Shown piece by piece: positions 1-7,849 of a DNA stretch of 50,170 nt. This DNA is from Paenibacillus foliorum (GTDB lineage Bacteria > Bacillota > Bacilli > Paenibacillales > NBRC-103111). The position numbers were made by a program, and so were the translations under genes. The stretch is taken from positions 1 to 50,170 of the forward strand of contig NZ_WHOD01000129.1 of the NCBI RefSeq assembly GCF_013141765.1, written 5' to 3'. The notes beneath the pieces were generated by a model. The model worked only from the letters and a program-made list of their open reading frames with translations. It did no database searches and had not been told where the DNA came from. Within the stretch, counting starts at the first letter, position 1. The number at the start of each line of letters is the position of its first letter.

Positions 1-100
1 TGGATTGATGAAGAAATGCAGTTTATTAAGTGGGCATTGCTCTCGTTATCAGTAAATTCCTGACAACCTAAAAGTTTATGTCCGAAAACTGGTGAAAATG

Positions 101-191
101 ATGGAGACGAGGGGAGTTGAACCTCTGTCCGAAGATAACGCCACATAAGATTCTACGGGTGTAGTCACGGATTTGATGTCACCCGAGTATC
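101..191 (-). repeat. Duplicated 3' fragment of ssrA (attachment-site-like)
   Basis: This 91-base stretch matches the 3' part of the intact ssrA gene at 1177-1267 with three differences (88 of 91), in the same orientation and offset by 1076 bases. It covers the tRNA-like acceptor and T arm and the adjoining pseudoknot region; identity stops abruptly at 191/1267. One difference opens a T-stem pair, so this copy is not expected to be functional. A partial tmRNA 3' end facing an intact ssrA is the classical scar of integration by a tyrosine recombinase. In the flanks (1-100 and 192-359) I see no gene or other recognisable element. Confidence 0.85.
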
Positions 192-375
192 TTTCCCCAT
201 CTTAATATCCGCTCCTAAAGTTGTTAAACGTCCACACAACTTGTGCATGATTACATACCATACCTATAAGATACATTTGAGAAAATACACAAGCAAGCAA
301 TAAGTTGATTTCCCCTATTGTCCAATAGGATATTGCGTGTAGGTATGATTAAAAGTTGGAGTTGGTGATATTCTT

Positions 376-1020
376 ATGATCTATACAGCTCTTGGAGATT
401 CCATTACATTTGGAGAAAATGCATCCTCTTTGGCGAAGGCTTATCCTCATTTAACCGTATCTACATTAAATTCAAGCTCGTGTAAAGTTCGTGGGTTGGT
501 ATTAGCTCGGCCTGGTTGGAGCAGCTATGATCTATTAGATGCAGTGATATGGCAGGGATCCTCCACAATCAATCGTTCTGCTGCTGTTTCAGTATGGATC
601 GGAGGAGTGGATTTAGCTAACGCGGCACTATTTTCATTTAAAACCAAGCGACCACTAGATGCAAAACACATTGCAGCCAACTATAGACGTAATTTAAGTG
701 CTATTTTTACTCGAATAAAAAAAGGAAGCTGTGCCCGGATCATTTGCTGCACGCAATATAATCCATTTCCTAACAGCGCTCTTTCGGTTGAGTGGGTGGA
801 CGGATTAAATCGTACGACCAATGAGCTCGCCCATAGTTACGATGTAACTTTAGCTCCCGTTCATATGTGGTTTGAAGGAAAACAGGCAGATCTTTTGTAT
901 GGATATCGAAAAGGAAAGATTGAAGACGCGTTAAGCGGATCTTTACCTATCCATCCGAATGATCGAGGGCATCGAGTTATTGCAACGAAATTGGCCCCAT
1001 ATCTGATCCCTCAGAAATAG
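376..1020 (+). CDS. SGNH/GDSL-family hydrolase (esterase/lipase-like)
   Basis: A 214-residue protein with the block-I nucleophile motif GDS at residues 7-9 (Ser9), immediately after a short first beta strand, and a C-terminal HPND...GH block with His193, which fits the SGNH hydrolase fold. There is no signal peptide, so it should be cytoplasmic. Two usual landmarks are altered: the GxND motif reads GGVD (76-79), and no Asp precedes His193 at the usual spacing. A GGAG lies about 14 bases before the ATG, so the ribosome site is weak. It is the only gene between the two ssrA-derived repeats, reads against the surrounding minus-strand genes, and is best regarded as leftover cargo of an integrated island. 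Substrate unknown. Confidence 0.75.
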   Translation: MIYTALGDSITFGENASSLAKAYPHLTVSTLNSSSCKVRGLVLARPGWSSYDLLDAVIWQGSSTINRSAAVSVWIGGVDLANAALFSFKTKRPLDAKHIAANYRRNLSAIFTRIKKGSCARIICCTQYNPFPNSALSVEWVDGLNRTTNELAHSYDVTLAPVHMWFEGKQADLLYGYRKGKIEDALSGSLPIHPNDRGHRVIATKLAPYLIPQK

Positions 1021-1135
1021 TCACCCACACAAGGGGGGATGCTACTCTGCGATGACGTAATTAGCGGTACATTCCATGCTGCGCCAACTGCGATTTACTA
1101 CGTCCCCTAATGCAGGGATATCCTACCAAGAATCG

Positions 1136-1163
1136 CAAAAAGCACCGACAGAATAGTCAGTGC
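1136..1163 (-). terminator. Rho-independent terminator after ssrA
   Basis: Stem 1142-1149 pairs with 1156-1163 (8 bp including one G-U) around a 6-base loop. On the minus strand the stem is followed by a T run (complement of 1137-1141), which ends ssrA. A T run also follows on the plus strand, so the hairpin may work both ways and also end the hydrolase transcript. Confidence 0.75.
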
Positions 1164-1176
1164 TTTTTTGCATTTT

Positions 1177-1267
1177 ATGGAGACGAGGGGAGTCGAACCC
1201 CTGTCCGAAGATAACGCCACATAAGATTCTTCGGGTGTAGTCACGGATTTGATGTCACCCGAGTATC
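1177..1267 (-). repeat. Intact-side copy of the ssrA 3' direct repeat (att-like)
   Basis: This is the half of the 91-base direct repeat that forms the functional 3' end of ssrA. Its T-stem is fully paired, unlike the copy at 101-191. Integration downstream of an intact tRNA-like end preserves the host gene, which explains why this copy is clean and the distal one has drifted. Confidence 0.8.
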
Positions 1268-1540
1268 GCCCCGCGACAGGCTATACGTTGGGTCAGCCTG
1301 ATTGTCTTCCTACGTTCGACCCCAGGCGGAGACCAAACGTCGTATCCCACTATAGTTGAGCCCCTATCCCAGTCACATGGGCGATGCTGAGTAGAAGCAC
1401 GCTAACAGGTTATTAAGCTGCTAAAGCGTAGTTGTTTTGTGTTTTGCCATTTAATAGGCTTTAGCGTTGATGAAGTGGACGCGTCCCCACTACCCGCTAC
1501 TCATGCTCGAACTATCCCCGTCGAATCCAAGAACGTCCCC
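1178..1540 (-). ncRNA. ssrA: tmRNA (trans-translation RNA)
   Basis: Transfer-messenger RNA, about 363 nt. The 5' end GGGGACG (from 1540) pairs with CGTCTCC at the 3' end to form the 7-bp acceptor stem, with discriminator A at 1178; CCA is not encoded and must be added. The T arm lies at about 1186-1205. The tag reading frame is at 1410-1448 (minus) and encodes GKTQNNYALAA followed by two stop codons; the resume alanine comes from the charged tRNA-like end. tmRNA rescues ribosomes stalled on broken mRNA together with SmpB, encoded just upstream. The 3' end has served as an integration site. Confidence 0.97.
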
Positions 1541-1657
1541 GCATAGTAGAGTCTCCGATTAAGGAGACTCTTAATTAAAGCAACTTGCTCAAAAGGTTAT
1601 GATAAAAGCTTATCTGATTCTCTTGATGAATTTGAAAGTTTATCTTGATGCCTACTT

Positions 1658-1666
1658 AGTATATCA
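1658..1666 (-). promoter_or_regulatory. Possible extended -10 promoter of ssrA
   Basis: On the minus strand TGATATACT fits an extended -10 (TGnTATAAT-like), about 115 bases before the mature tmRNA 5' end. No convincing -35 is visible. A 9-bp hairpin at 1549-1572 (AGAGTCTCC / GGAGACTCT) lies between it and the mature 5' end and may be part of the precursor leader. Confidence 0.35.
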
Positions 1667-1734
1667 CACTTTCATACAAAAAAAAGAATGACTTACTGGA
1701 AGCTAAGGCAATCTCATGACAAAGTAGGATATAC

Positions 1735-2217
1735 CTACCTGGCAACCTTCTGCTTTTCACGTAATGCACGCTGGATATCGCGCTGAGCATCACGCTTGGC
1801 CGCGGTATCACGCTTGTCGTATTGCTTCTTACCTCTACCTAATCCAATCAAAAGCTTGGCAAAGCCATTACGTACATAGATCTTGAGCGGCACTAAGGTA
1901 TAGCCCTCCTGCTTGGCCAAGCCGAGCAGCTTGCGGATCTCCACTTTCTTCAGCAGCAGCTTCCGAGCACGTGTCGGATCCGTTGGGTTGAAGCGATTGC
2001 CCTGTTCGAATGGGCTGATATGAATGTTATGGATGAAGGCTTCTCCATTACGAATCGTCGCGAAGGCATCACCTATATTGGCCCGACCTAATCGTAGTGA
2101 CTTAATCTCAGTTCCAGTCAGTACCATACCGCACTCATAGGTATCTTCAATAAAATAATCATGAGAAGCTTTCTTATTCTGTGCGAGAACTTTGCTATCG
2201 GACTTTTTGCTCACCAT
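1735..2217 (-). CDS. smpB: SsrA-binding protein SmpB
   Basis: A 160-residue basic protein that binds the tRNA-like domain of tmRNA and mimics its missing anticodon arm in the stalled ribosome. Seen: SmpB core features such as DYFIEDTYECGMVLTGTEIK, the middle segment GRANIGDAFA and a basic C-terminal tail rich in Lys/Arg that would enter the mRNA channel. The ATG at 2217 is preferred over the GTG at 2229, because AAGGAG overlaps the GTG but lies 11 bases before the ATG; the resulting length is close to the usual 155-160. It sits directly upstream of ssrA and downstream of rnr, the classical trans-translation cluster. Confidence 0.96.
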   Translation of the reverse strand: MVSKKSDSKVLAQNKKASHDYFIEDTYECGMVLTGTEIKSLRLGRANIGDAFATIRNGEAFIHNIHISPFEQGNRFNPTDPTRARKLLLKKVEIRKLLGLAKQEGYTLVPLKIYVRNGFAKLLIGLGRGKKQYDKRDTAAKRDAQRDIQRALREKQKVAR

Positions 2218-2253
2218 AGAGCCATTCACTCCTTACCACAACGACTGTATCTC

Positions 2254-2293
2254 AAAAAAAAGGGATTGGAGTTTATTTTACCAACTCCAACCC
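2254..2293 (-). terminator. Rho-independent terminator after rnr
   Basis: Stem 2262-2273 pairs with 2283-2293 (about 11 bp, one bulge), followed on the minus strand by eight T residues (complement of 2254-2261). It lies between the rnr stop and smpB, so smpB either relies on read-through or has its own promoter. Confidence 0.85.
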
Positions 2294-2312
2294 TCGGAAG
2301 CAAGCGAAACGA

Positions 2313-4841
2313 CTACTTTTTCGCTTGCTTTTTCTTACGCCGCCGCGGTCCCGAGCGCCCGGCTTCGCCTGCGCCCTTGACCGGCGCTGCGTCCAGCGCT
2401 CGCGCCTTGGCGGCGTCTGCTCCGGTGCCCCTCGGGGCACCGGCTCCAACAGCCGCCCCGGCGCTGGCGCCCTTGCGCGGCTTGCGGCTCTTGCCGCCTC
2501 CGGCGCTGCCTGCGCTTGCCGTTGCGCCAGTGCCGCCTTTGCCGCGCCGCCCGCTGCGGGCGCCTTCGGCTGCGCTGCGCTCGCGGTCACCGCCACGCGC
2601 CCCGCGTCCGCCAGCCGCCGCTGACGCGCTCCGACCTCCGCGTCCGCGCTGTTTATCGCCTCCGCGGACTGCTTTCAGCGCGCCTACGAGGCTTACCTTC
2701 TGCTGCCGCGGCTTCATGTCCACCATCTCGAAATCGATGGTGTGGTCTTCCATGCTCACGCGAGCCACTCGTACCTTCAACTCATCGCCGAGGCGGTAAA
2801 TTTTCGATGTGCGCTCTCCAATCAACGCATGCTGCGCCTCATGGTAATGATAGTAATCATCGTGCATATCGCTTAGACGAATTAATCCTTCAACGGTATT
2901 GTCCAGCTCGACGAAAATACCAAAACTCGTCACACTGCTGATCATCCCTTCGAATTCCTCGCCCACTTTGTCCATCATGTACTCGGCCTTTTTCAAAGCC
3001 TCCGTTTCCCGCTCCGCATCCACAGCTACGCGCTCACGCTCTGAGGACTGCTTCGCAATGTCATCCATCCGAGCGGACAAATACTCATGGCGCTTATCAT
3101 CCATTCCGCCCTTCTCCAACACCTCGCGCATGACGCGATGGATGATCAAATCCGGATAACGCCGGATCGGGGACGTAAAGTGAGAGTAAAACTCAGCCGC
3201 TAGACCGAAGTGACCGGTGCTCTGAGCGTCATATTTCGCTTGTTTCATCGAACGCAGCATCACTTTACTAATAACCGTTTCTTCTTTAGTGCCCTTTATT
3301 TCCTCTAGAAGTGTTTGCAGCGCACGAGGATGAACCGTGTTCCCCTTGCCGCGTACAGCATAGCCAAAGTTCGTAATAAACTCCATGAAATGCATTAGCT
3401 TCTCAGAATCGGGATCTTCATGAATCCGGTACAAGAAAGGCACCTTCATCCAATGGAAATGCTCAGCCACAGTCTCATTAGCCGCCAGCATAAACTCTTC
3501 TATGATTTGCTCAGCAATGGTCCGTTCCCTTTTCACGATGTCTGTAGGCTTGCCGCTCTCATTTACTAATATCTTGGATTCCTCGAAGTCAAAATCAATC
3601 GCACCCCGCTTCATCCTACGACCGCGCAGCCTCATAGCCAGCTCTTCCATCAAACGGAAGTCATCCATTAAATATGCATACTTTTCCGTCAATTCCGGCT
3701 CTGCATCACCCGACAGCAGCTTCCGCACATTCGTGTAAGTCATCCGCTCGCTCGTCTTGATTACACTAGTGAACACATCATGGCGCACCACGTTGGCATT
3801 AGCATCAAATTCCATCTCACAGGACATCGTCAGACGATCCACCTGCGGATTCAACGAGCATATCCCGTTCGATAACCGATGAGGCAGCATAGGGATTACA
3901 CGATCTACTAAATAAACGCTGCAGCCGCGATTGTAAGCTTCTCTATCCAGAGGAGCTCCTTCATGCACATAATAGCTCACATCGGCAATATGAACGCCCA
4001 GCAAGTAGTTGCCATTTTCCAAGAGTTCAACGTTAACCGCATCATCCAAATCCTTAGCGTCTTCACCATCAATCGTCACGATCCGTTTATTCCGCAAATC
4101 ACGACGTCCTACCAGGTCCGTTTCCGCAATAACTTCAGGTACCTCAGTGGCTTCTGCCAAAACTTCATCCGGGAAGGTCTCCGGGAGCTGGTGCTTGCGG
4201 ATAACCGAAATAATATCGACTCCAGGATCATTTTTATGTCCCAAAATTTCGATAACTTCACCTTCTGCTGCCGCACGCCCTTCTGGATAGGTCACTATTC
4301 GCACAACCACTTTATGCCCGTCCATGGCCCCATTAAAAGAATCCTTAGGGATAAAAATATCACGAACTACTCGTTTATCATCCGCAATCACGAATGCATA
4401 CCCTTCGTTCATCTGAAACAATCCAACGATCTGCGTATTAGCACGGTTGACTACCCGGACCACTTCGCCCTCCAGCTTGCCACCGGCAGCGCTTTTGGTC
4501 GTTATCCGAACGAGAATGATGTCGCCATTCATGGCCCCACCCATATCGTTGGCGTGTATGTACACATCCGGATGATCACGTTCCTCTGGAATTAGAAACC
4601 CAAACCCTTTGGCATGCGCCTGCAGCTTGCCCCGCAGCAAATTCATCCGTTCCGGTACACCGTACCGCTCCGTTCGAGTCCGTATTATGTGCCCTTCATT
4701 CTCCAGCTCATTCAACAGCTTAATAAAATCCTTGAAATCCTGCGCGCTCTCAATCTGGAAATACTTCTCTAATTCCTGATATGTCATCGGTTTATAAGCC
4801 GTTTCTCTCATAAAATCCAATACATCATTGCGTTGAACCAA
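2313..4841 (-). CDS. rnr: Ribonuclease R (3'-5' exoribonuclease) with long basic C-terminal tail
   Basis: RNase R degrades structured RNA from the 3' end, including the non-stop mRNAs released by tmRNA. Order: N-terminal winged-helix domain (about residues 1-60), two cold-shock OB folds, the RNB catalytic domain with the metal-binding DGEDAKDLDDAV segment (about 260), a C-terminal S1 domain (about 625-705), then a tail of about 130 residues rich in Gly, Ala, Arg, Lys and Ser, ending PRRRKKKQAKK. Total about 842 residues, longer than the roughly 780 of B. subtilis; the excess is the tail. A TTG start at 4841 is chosen because AGGAAGGTGA lies at good spacing; GTG at 4850 is possible. The tail DNA (about 2338-2690) is far more GC-rich than the rest. 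Confidence 0.96.
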   Translation of the reverse strand: MVQRNDVLDFMRETAYKPMTYQELEKYFQIESAQDFKDFIKLLNELENEGHIIRTRTERYGVPERMNLLRGKLQAHAKGFGFLIPEERDHPDVYIHANDMGGAMNGDIILVRITTKSAAGGKLEGEVVRVVNRANTQIVGLFQMNEGYAFVIADDKRVVRDIFIPKDSFNGAMDGHKVVVRIVTYPEGRAAAEGEVIEILGHKNDPGVDIISVIRKHQLPETFPDEVLAEATEVPEVIAETDLVGRRDLRNKRIVTIDGEDAKDLDDAVNVELLENGNYLLGVHIADVSYYVHEGAPLDREAYNRGCSVYLVDRVIPMLPHRLSNGICSLNPQVDRLTMSCEMEFDANANVVRHDVFTSVIKTSERMTYTNVRKLLSGDAEPELTEKYAYLMDDFRLMEELAMRLRGRRMKRGAIDFDFEESKILVNESGKPTDIVKRERTIAEQIIEEFMLAANETVAEHFHWMKVPFLYRIHEDPDSEKLMHFMEFITNFGYAVRGKGNTVHPRALQTLLEEIKGTKEETVISKVMLRSMKQAKYDAQSTGHFGLAAEFYSHFTSPIRRYPDLIIHRVMREVLEKGGMDDKRHEYLSARMDDIAKQSSERERVAVDAERETEALKKAEYMMDKVGEEFEGMISSVTSFGIFVELDNTVEGLIRLSDMHDDYYHYHEAQHALIGERTSKIYRLGDELKVRVARVSMEDHTIDFEMVDMKPRQQKVSLVGALKAVRGGDKQRGRGGRSASAAAGGRGARGGDRERSAAEGARSGRRGKGGTGATASAGSAGGGKSRKPRKGASAGAAVGAGAPRGTGADAAKARALDAAPVKGAGEAGRSGPRRRKKKQAKK

Positions 4842-4977
4842 AGTCCTCACCTTCCTCTACCTTACTTCTCTATAGTTTTACCCATTTCTCTCTCAAGAAA
4901 ACACAACAATTTCATTCTTCCTACAGTTTACGCAAATTCACAACACATGGAATGGGCGTTTAGGACTTTGTTTGAAC

Positions 4978-5010
4978 AAAAAAACAGCAGGAGTATCATT
5001 CCCCTGCTGT
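4978..5010 (-). terminator. Rho-independent terminator after secG
   Basis: ACAGCAGG (4984-4991) pairs with CCTGCTGT (5003-5010) and is followed on the minus strand by a T run of seven. It separates secG from rnr. Confidence 0.9.
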
Positions 5011-5022
5011 AGTGCTTTTATA

Positions 5023-5262
5023 TTACGCTGTTTTTACAAAGTAAGCCACGATTAGTGTCAAGACGAAGAAAACAACCGCTAACCCCATTGTTAGACGATT
5101 TAAAAATAATTCCAAGCCACGCGCCTTTTGCTTTCCGAACAGATGCTCCGCACCTCCGGAGATGGCACCGGATAACCCCGCGCTTTTCCCTGGTTGAAGT
5201 AATACCGCTGCAATCAAACCAAGTGACGCAATAACCAGTATAATTTTCAAAACTAATTCCAT
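5023..5262 (-). CDS. secG: Preprotein translocase subunit SecG
   Basis: A 79-residue membrane protein with two transmembrane helices (about 3-21 and 55-76) separated by a loop containing QPGKSAGLSGAISGG, the conserved SecG loop. It is an accessory subunit of the SecYEG channel. Start ATG at 5262 follows GGAGGTGG. Its position just upstream of rnr matches Bacillus. It is expressed from a well-formed sigma-A promoter at 5346-5374 and ended by the hairpin at 4978-5010, so it is probably monocistronic. Confidence 0.96.
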   Translation of the reverse strand: MELVLKIILVIASLGLIAAVLLQPGKSAGLSGAISGGAEHLFGKQKARGLELFLNRLTMGLAVVFFVLTLIVAYFVKTA

Positions 5263-5345
5263 GTTTCCACCTCCAGCGAAAATCTATCGTTACAACTAAC
5301 GGCCACATGGCCACTTATATATAATAGAAAATGGACAGTATTAGC

Positions 5346-5374
5346 ATTATATCATAAAGTTGTCCTACTGGCAA
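5346..5374 (-). promoter_or_regulatory. Sigma-A promoter of secG
   Basis: On the minus strand TTGCCA (5369-5374) and TATAAT (5346-5351) are separated by 17 bases, with TGA just before the -10 (extended -10). The start of transcription would be about 80 bases before the secG ATG. Confidence 0.7.
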
Positions 5375-5384
5375 ACAAACCCCA

Positions 5385-6092
5385 TTACTCATAGTTCGAA
5401 TAAGGCTGTTTGGCAGGTCTTGGCCTCGTTTTTCTCCGTCCCAAGAAGGCTTGAATGGCACCTTTCGCACACCATAATGAGAATAGCGTAAACAAGACGG
5501 ACCAACCAAGAGCTGGAATCATCGTGATTCGACTTAAGTTTGTTGCATCGCCAGCAGCCCCTGAATTTTCCAACGAATAAAGAATTAATGAAATTGGACC
5601 GAGCACTGACTCCTCCAAGGTTAGAAAGGCCAGCAATAAATAATAAAAATCACTCAACCATCGCGGCATTAAAGATAGCATGATAATGTTCAAAGCAATA
5701 AAACCGATAAGCCAAATCACGCCAAATTCATTACGTACAAACAAAACTAACGAAACAATAGCCAGCAATGTAATAACCTGCAAGCCCAAACGATGCTTGT
5801 CTATAGCCCTCATCTTGAACAAAAATACAGCGAACAAGGAAGCCGTCATATATCCGGCAAGCGAGATTGGAATCTGAGTCCAGTTATCCATCACCCTGGA
5901 ATACGTTACCCCGCTATGATTAGCAAAAAGCTCGATATACATCACTTGGCCTGAGAAAACCAAGGTTACCACCGCATGACCAAATTCATGAATCATCGTG
6001 TCCAAGTTGCGGAAAAATGAAGAAAAAGGGATCAAGCGAGTGAGAAAGGCTGATCCTACTAGAAAAAATACAGTCTTCAACCAATTACTCAT
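5385..6092 (-). CDS. M50-family membrane metalloprotease (site-2-protease-like)
   Basis: A 235-residue integral membrane protein with about six hydrophobic helices. The zinc-binding HExxH motif is visible as HEFGH near residue 35 inside a predicted helix, as in M50 peptidases, and a later segment (MPRWLSDFYYL) may carry the third, acidic ligand. M50 proteins cleave substrates within or next to the membrane; no PDZ or CBS domain is present, so this is the short M50B-like form. The substrate is unknown. It is oriented with eno and secG but has long gaps on the eno side. It is not at this position in B. subtilis as far as I recall. Confidence 0.8.
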   Translation of the reverse strand: MSNWLKTVFFLVGSAFLTRLIPFSSFFRNLDTMIHEFGHAVVTLVFSGQVMYIELFANHSGVTYSRVMDNWTQIPISLAGYMTASLFAVFLFKMRAIDKHRLGLQVITLLAIVSLVLFVRNEFGVIWLIGFIALNIIMLSLMPRWLSDFYYLLLAFLTLEESVLGPISLILYSLENSGAAGDATNLSRITMIPALGWSVLFTLFSLWCAKGAIQAFLGRRKTRPRPAKQPYSNYE

Positions 6093-6475
6093 GCTGATCC
6101 CTCCGGGGAAAGTTGGTGCTTACTGCAAACTTACTCTCATCTTGTTGTTCGTCTACAGGTTACCACATCTACCTACGGCGGCTGTTGAAATCGTGTTCTC
6201 ATTGAATATACCTTGCGGTAATAACACGATTTCAAAGGCCACACGTAAACTCTCCGGTAAATGTGTAACCCTCCAACTACCACAGATTAGCGGAAGCTTA
6301 CAAAAAAGCACAAACCCATTATTTTACTAAAGTACAAAGACGGTGGCTAACTAGCCACCTTGATTATACAAGGCATTGTCGGCATAAAGAGCCGACTATA
6401 TACACAATGCTTAAGGGGCGTTAGCCGCCGACTTAAGCATTGAATAGGGCAGAGCACGAAACGTGCTCTTCTATA
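6093..6475. other. Gene-free stretch rich in inverted repeats
   Basis: 383 bases between the M50 gene and eno. Seen: a perfect 13-bp inverted repeat TTGAAATCGTGTT / AACACGATTTCAA (6185-6197 and 6223-6235); an 8-bp hairpin GGTGGCTA / TAGCCACC (6342-6359); a set of overlapping hairpins at 6373-6442; and AGAGCACG / CGTGCTCT (6451-6469) just after the eno stop. The last is the most likely 3' end of the glycolytic transcript although no long T run follows. No open frame with a ribosome site was recognised. Confidence 0.7.
6451..6469 (-). terminator. Hairpin after eno, possible 3' end
   Basis: AGAGCACG pairs with CGTGCTCT over a 3-base loop, starting only a few bases after the eno stop codon. It lacks a T run, so it may protect the 3' end or pause polymerase; the hairpins further down (6342-6442) may complete termination. 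Confidence 0.45.
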
Positions 6476-7768
6476 TTATTTGAAGTTCTTCAAGTTGTAG
6501 AACGCTTTTTTACCAGCATATTGTGCAGTATCACGCAATTGATCTTCGATGCGAAGCAATTGGTTGTACTTAGCAACGCGGTCCGTACGGGAAGGAGCAC
6601 CTGTTTTGATTTGTCCAGCGTTAGTAGCAACAGCAATGTCAGCAATTGTGCTGTCTTCGCTCTCACCGGAACGGTGGGAAATAACCGCTGTGTAACCAGC
6701 GCGGTTAGCCATTTGGATAGCGTCGAAAGTTTCAGTCAACGTACCGATTTGGTTAACTTTAACCAAGATGGAGTTACCGATGTTTTCTTCAATACCTCTG
6801 GACAAACGAACCGTGTTAGTTACGAATAGATCGTCACCAACTAGTTGTACTTTACCGCCAAGCTTTTCAGTCAACAGCTTCCAGCCATCCCAATCATCTT
6901 CGGAGCAGCCATCTTCGATTGTGATGATCGGATATTTGTCAACCCAATCAGCCAAGAAGTCTACGAACTCAGCGGAAGTGTAAGATTTGCCTTCGCCTTC
7001 CAGGTGGTACTTGCCATCTTTGTAGAACTCAGTGGAAGCAACGTCCATACCCAAGAATACGTCAACGCCTGGCTTATAGCCTGCACGCTCGATAGCTGTA
7101 AGAATAGTAGTGATAGCTTCTTCGTTAGAACCAAAGTTCGGAGCAAAGCCGCCTTCGTCGCCAACTGCTGTGTTCAAGCCTTTTTCTTGCAATACGGATT
7201 TCAAGCTGTGGAAAATTTCTGCGCCAGTACGAAGCGCTTCTTTGAATGAAGGCGCGCCAACTGGTAGCACCATGAACTCTTGTACGTCAACGTTGTTGTC
7301 CGCATGAGCCCCACCGTTGATGATGTTCATCATTGGAACTGGAAGCTGCTTCGCGTTAAATCCGCCCAAGTAAACATATAGAGGGATGTCCAAAGCTTCG
7401 GAAGCTGCACGAGCTACTGCCATAGAAACAGCCAGAATCGCGTTTGCACCCAGCTTAGCTTTGTTCGGCGTTCCGTCAAGCTCGATCATTTTATTGTCGA
7501 TACCAACTTGATCCAAAGCATCGAAGCCGATCAATTCAGGAGCGATGATGTCGTTAACGTTCTCAACTGCTTTTAGAACGCCTTTACCCAAGTAACGGGA
7601 TTTGTCACCATCACGAAGCTCAACAGCTTCGTAAGCGCCAGTAGATGCGCCTGAAGGAACGATAGCGCGGCCTCTTGCGCCGGACTCCAAGAATACTTCT
7701 ACTTCTACGGTTGGATTACCGCGGGAGTCCAATACTTCACGAGCGTACACATTAGCGATAGTTGTCAT
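6476..7768 (-). CDS. eno: Enolase
   Basis: Converts 2-phosphoglycerate to phosphoenolpyruvate in the cytoplasm; Mg-dependent dimer or octamer. A 430-residue full-length protein. Visible motifs: GNPTVEVEVFL near the N-terminus, GDEGGFAPN with the proton-donor Glu, GDDLFVTN with a metal-binding Asp, LVKVNQIGT with the catalytic Lys, and the signature SHRSGESEDSTIAD. Start ATG at 7768 follows AAGGAG. It is the last gene of the cggR-gapA-pgk-tpiA-gpmI-eno operon, with 81 bases separating it from gpmI, so an extra internal promoter is possible. Confidence 0.98.
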   Translation of the reverse strand: MTTIANVYAREVLDSRGNPTVEVEVFLESGARGRAIVPSGASTGAYEAVELRDGDKSRYLGKGVLKAVENVNDIIAPELIGFDALDQVGIDNKMIELDGTPNKAKLGANAILAVSMAVARAASEALDIPLYVYLGGFNAKQLPVPMMNIINGGAHADNNVDVQEFMVLPVGAPSFKEALRTGAEIFHSLKSVLQEKGLNTAVGDEGGFAPNFGSNEEAITTILTAIERAGYKPGVDVFLGMDVASTEFYKDGKYHLEGEGKSYTSAEFVDFLADWVDKYPIITIEDGCSEDDWDGWKLLTEKLGGKVQLVGDDLFVTNTVRLSRGIEENIGNSILVKVNQIGTLTETFDAIQMANRAGYTAVISHRSGESEDSTIADIAVATNAGQIKTGAPSRTDRVAKYNQLLRIEDQLRDTAQYAGKKAFYNLKNFK

Positions 7769-7849
7769 GATTTCGAAACACTCCTTAGACTATTTTATAA
7801 TTTTGTCAGGGCCGGATGACCGACCCCGGTGACTCTCTCAAGCTTAAGG

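Noticed and set aside
101..191. A second functional tmRNA
   Set aside because: Only the 3' quarter is present; tag frame and 5' half are missing and a T-stem pair is broken.
2161..2941. Long plus-strand frames opposite the RNase R tail (up to 212 codons)
   Set aside because: They exist because the GC-rich opposite strand has few stop codons. Their products are Pro/Ala/Arg-rich, have no ribosome site and no family likeness.
3963..4595. 210-codon plus-strand frame within rnr
   Set aside because: Antisense shadow of the conserved RNase R coding region; no ribosome site.
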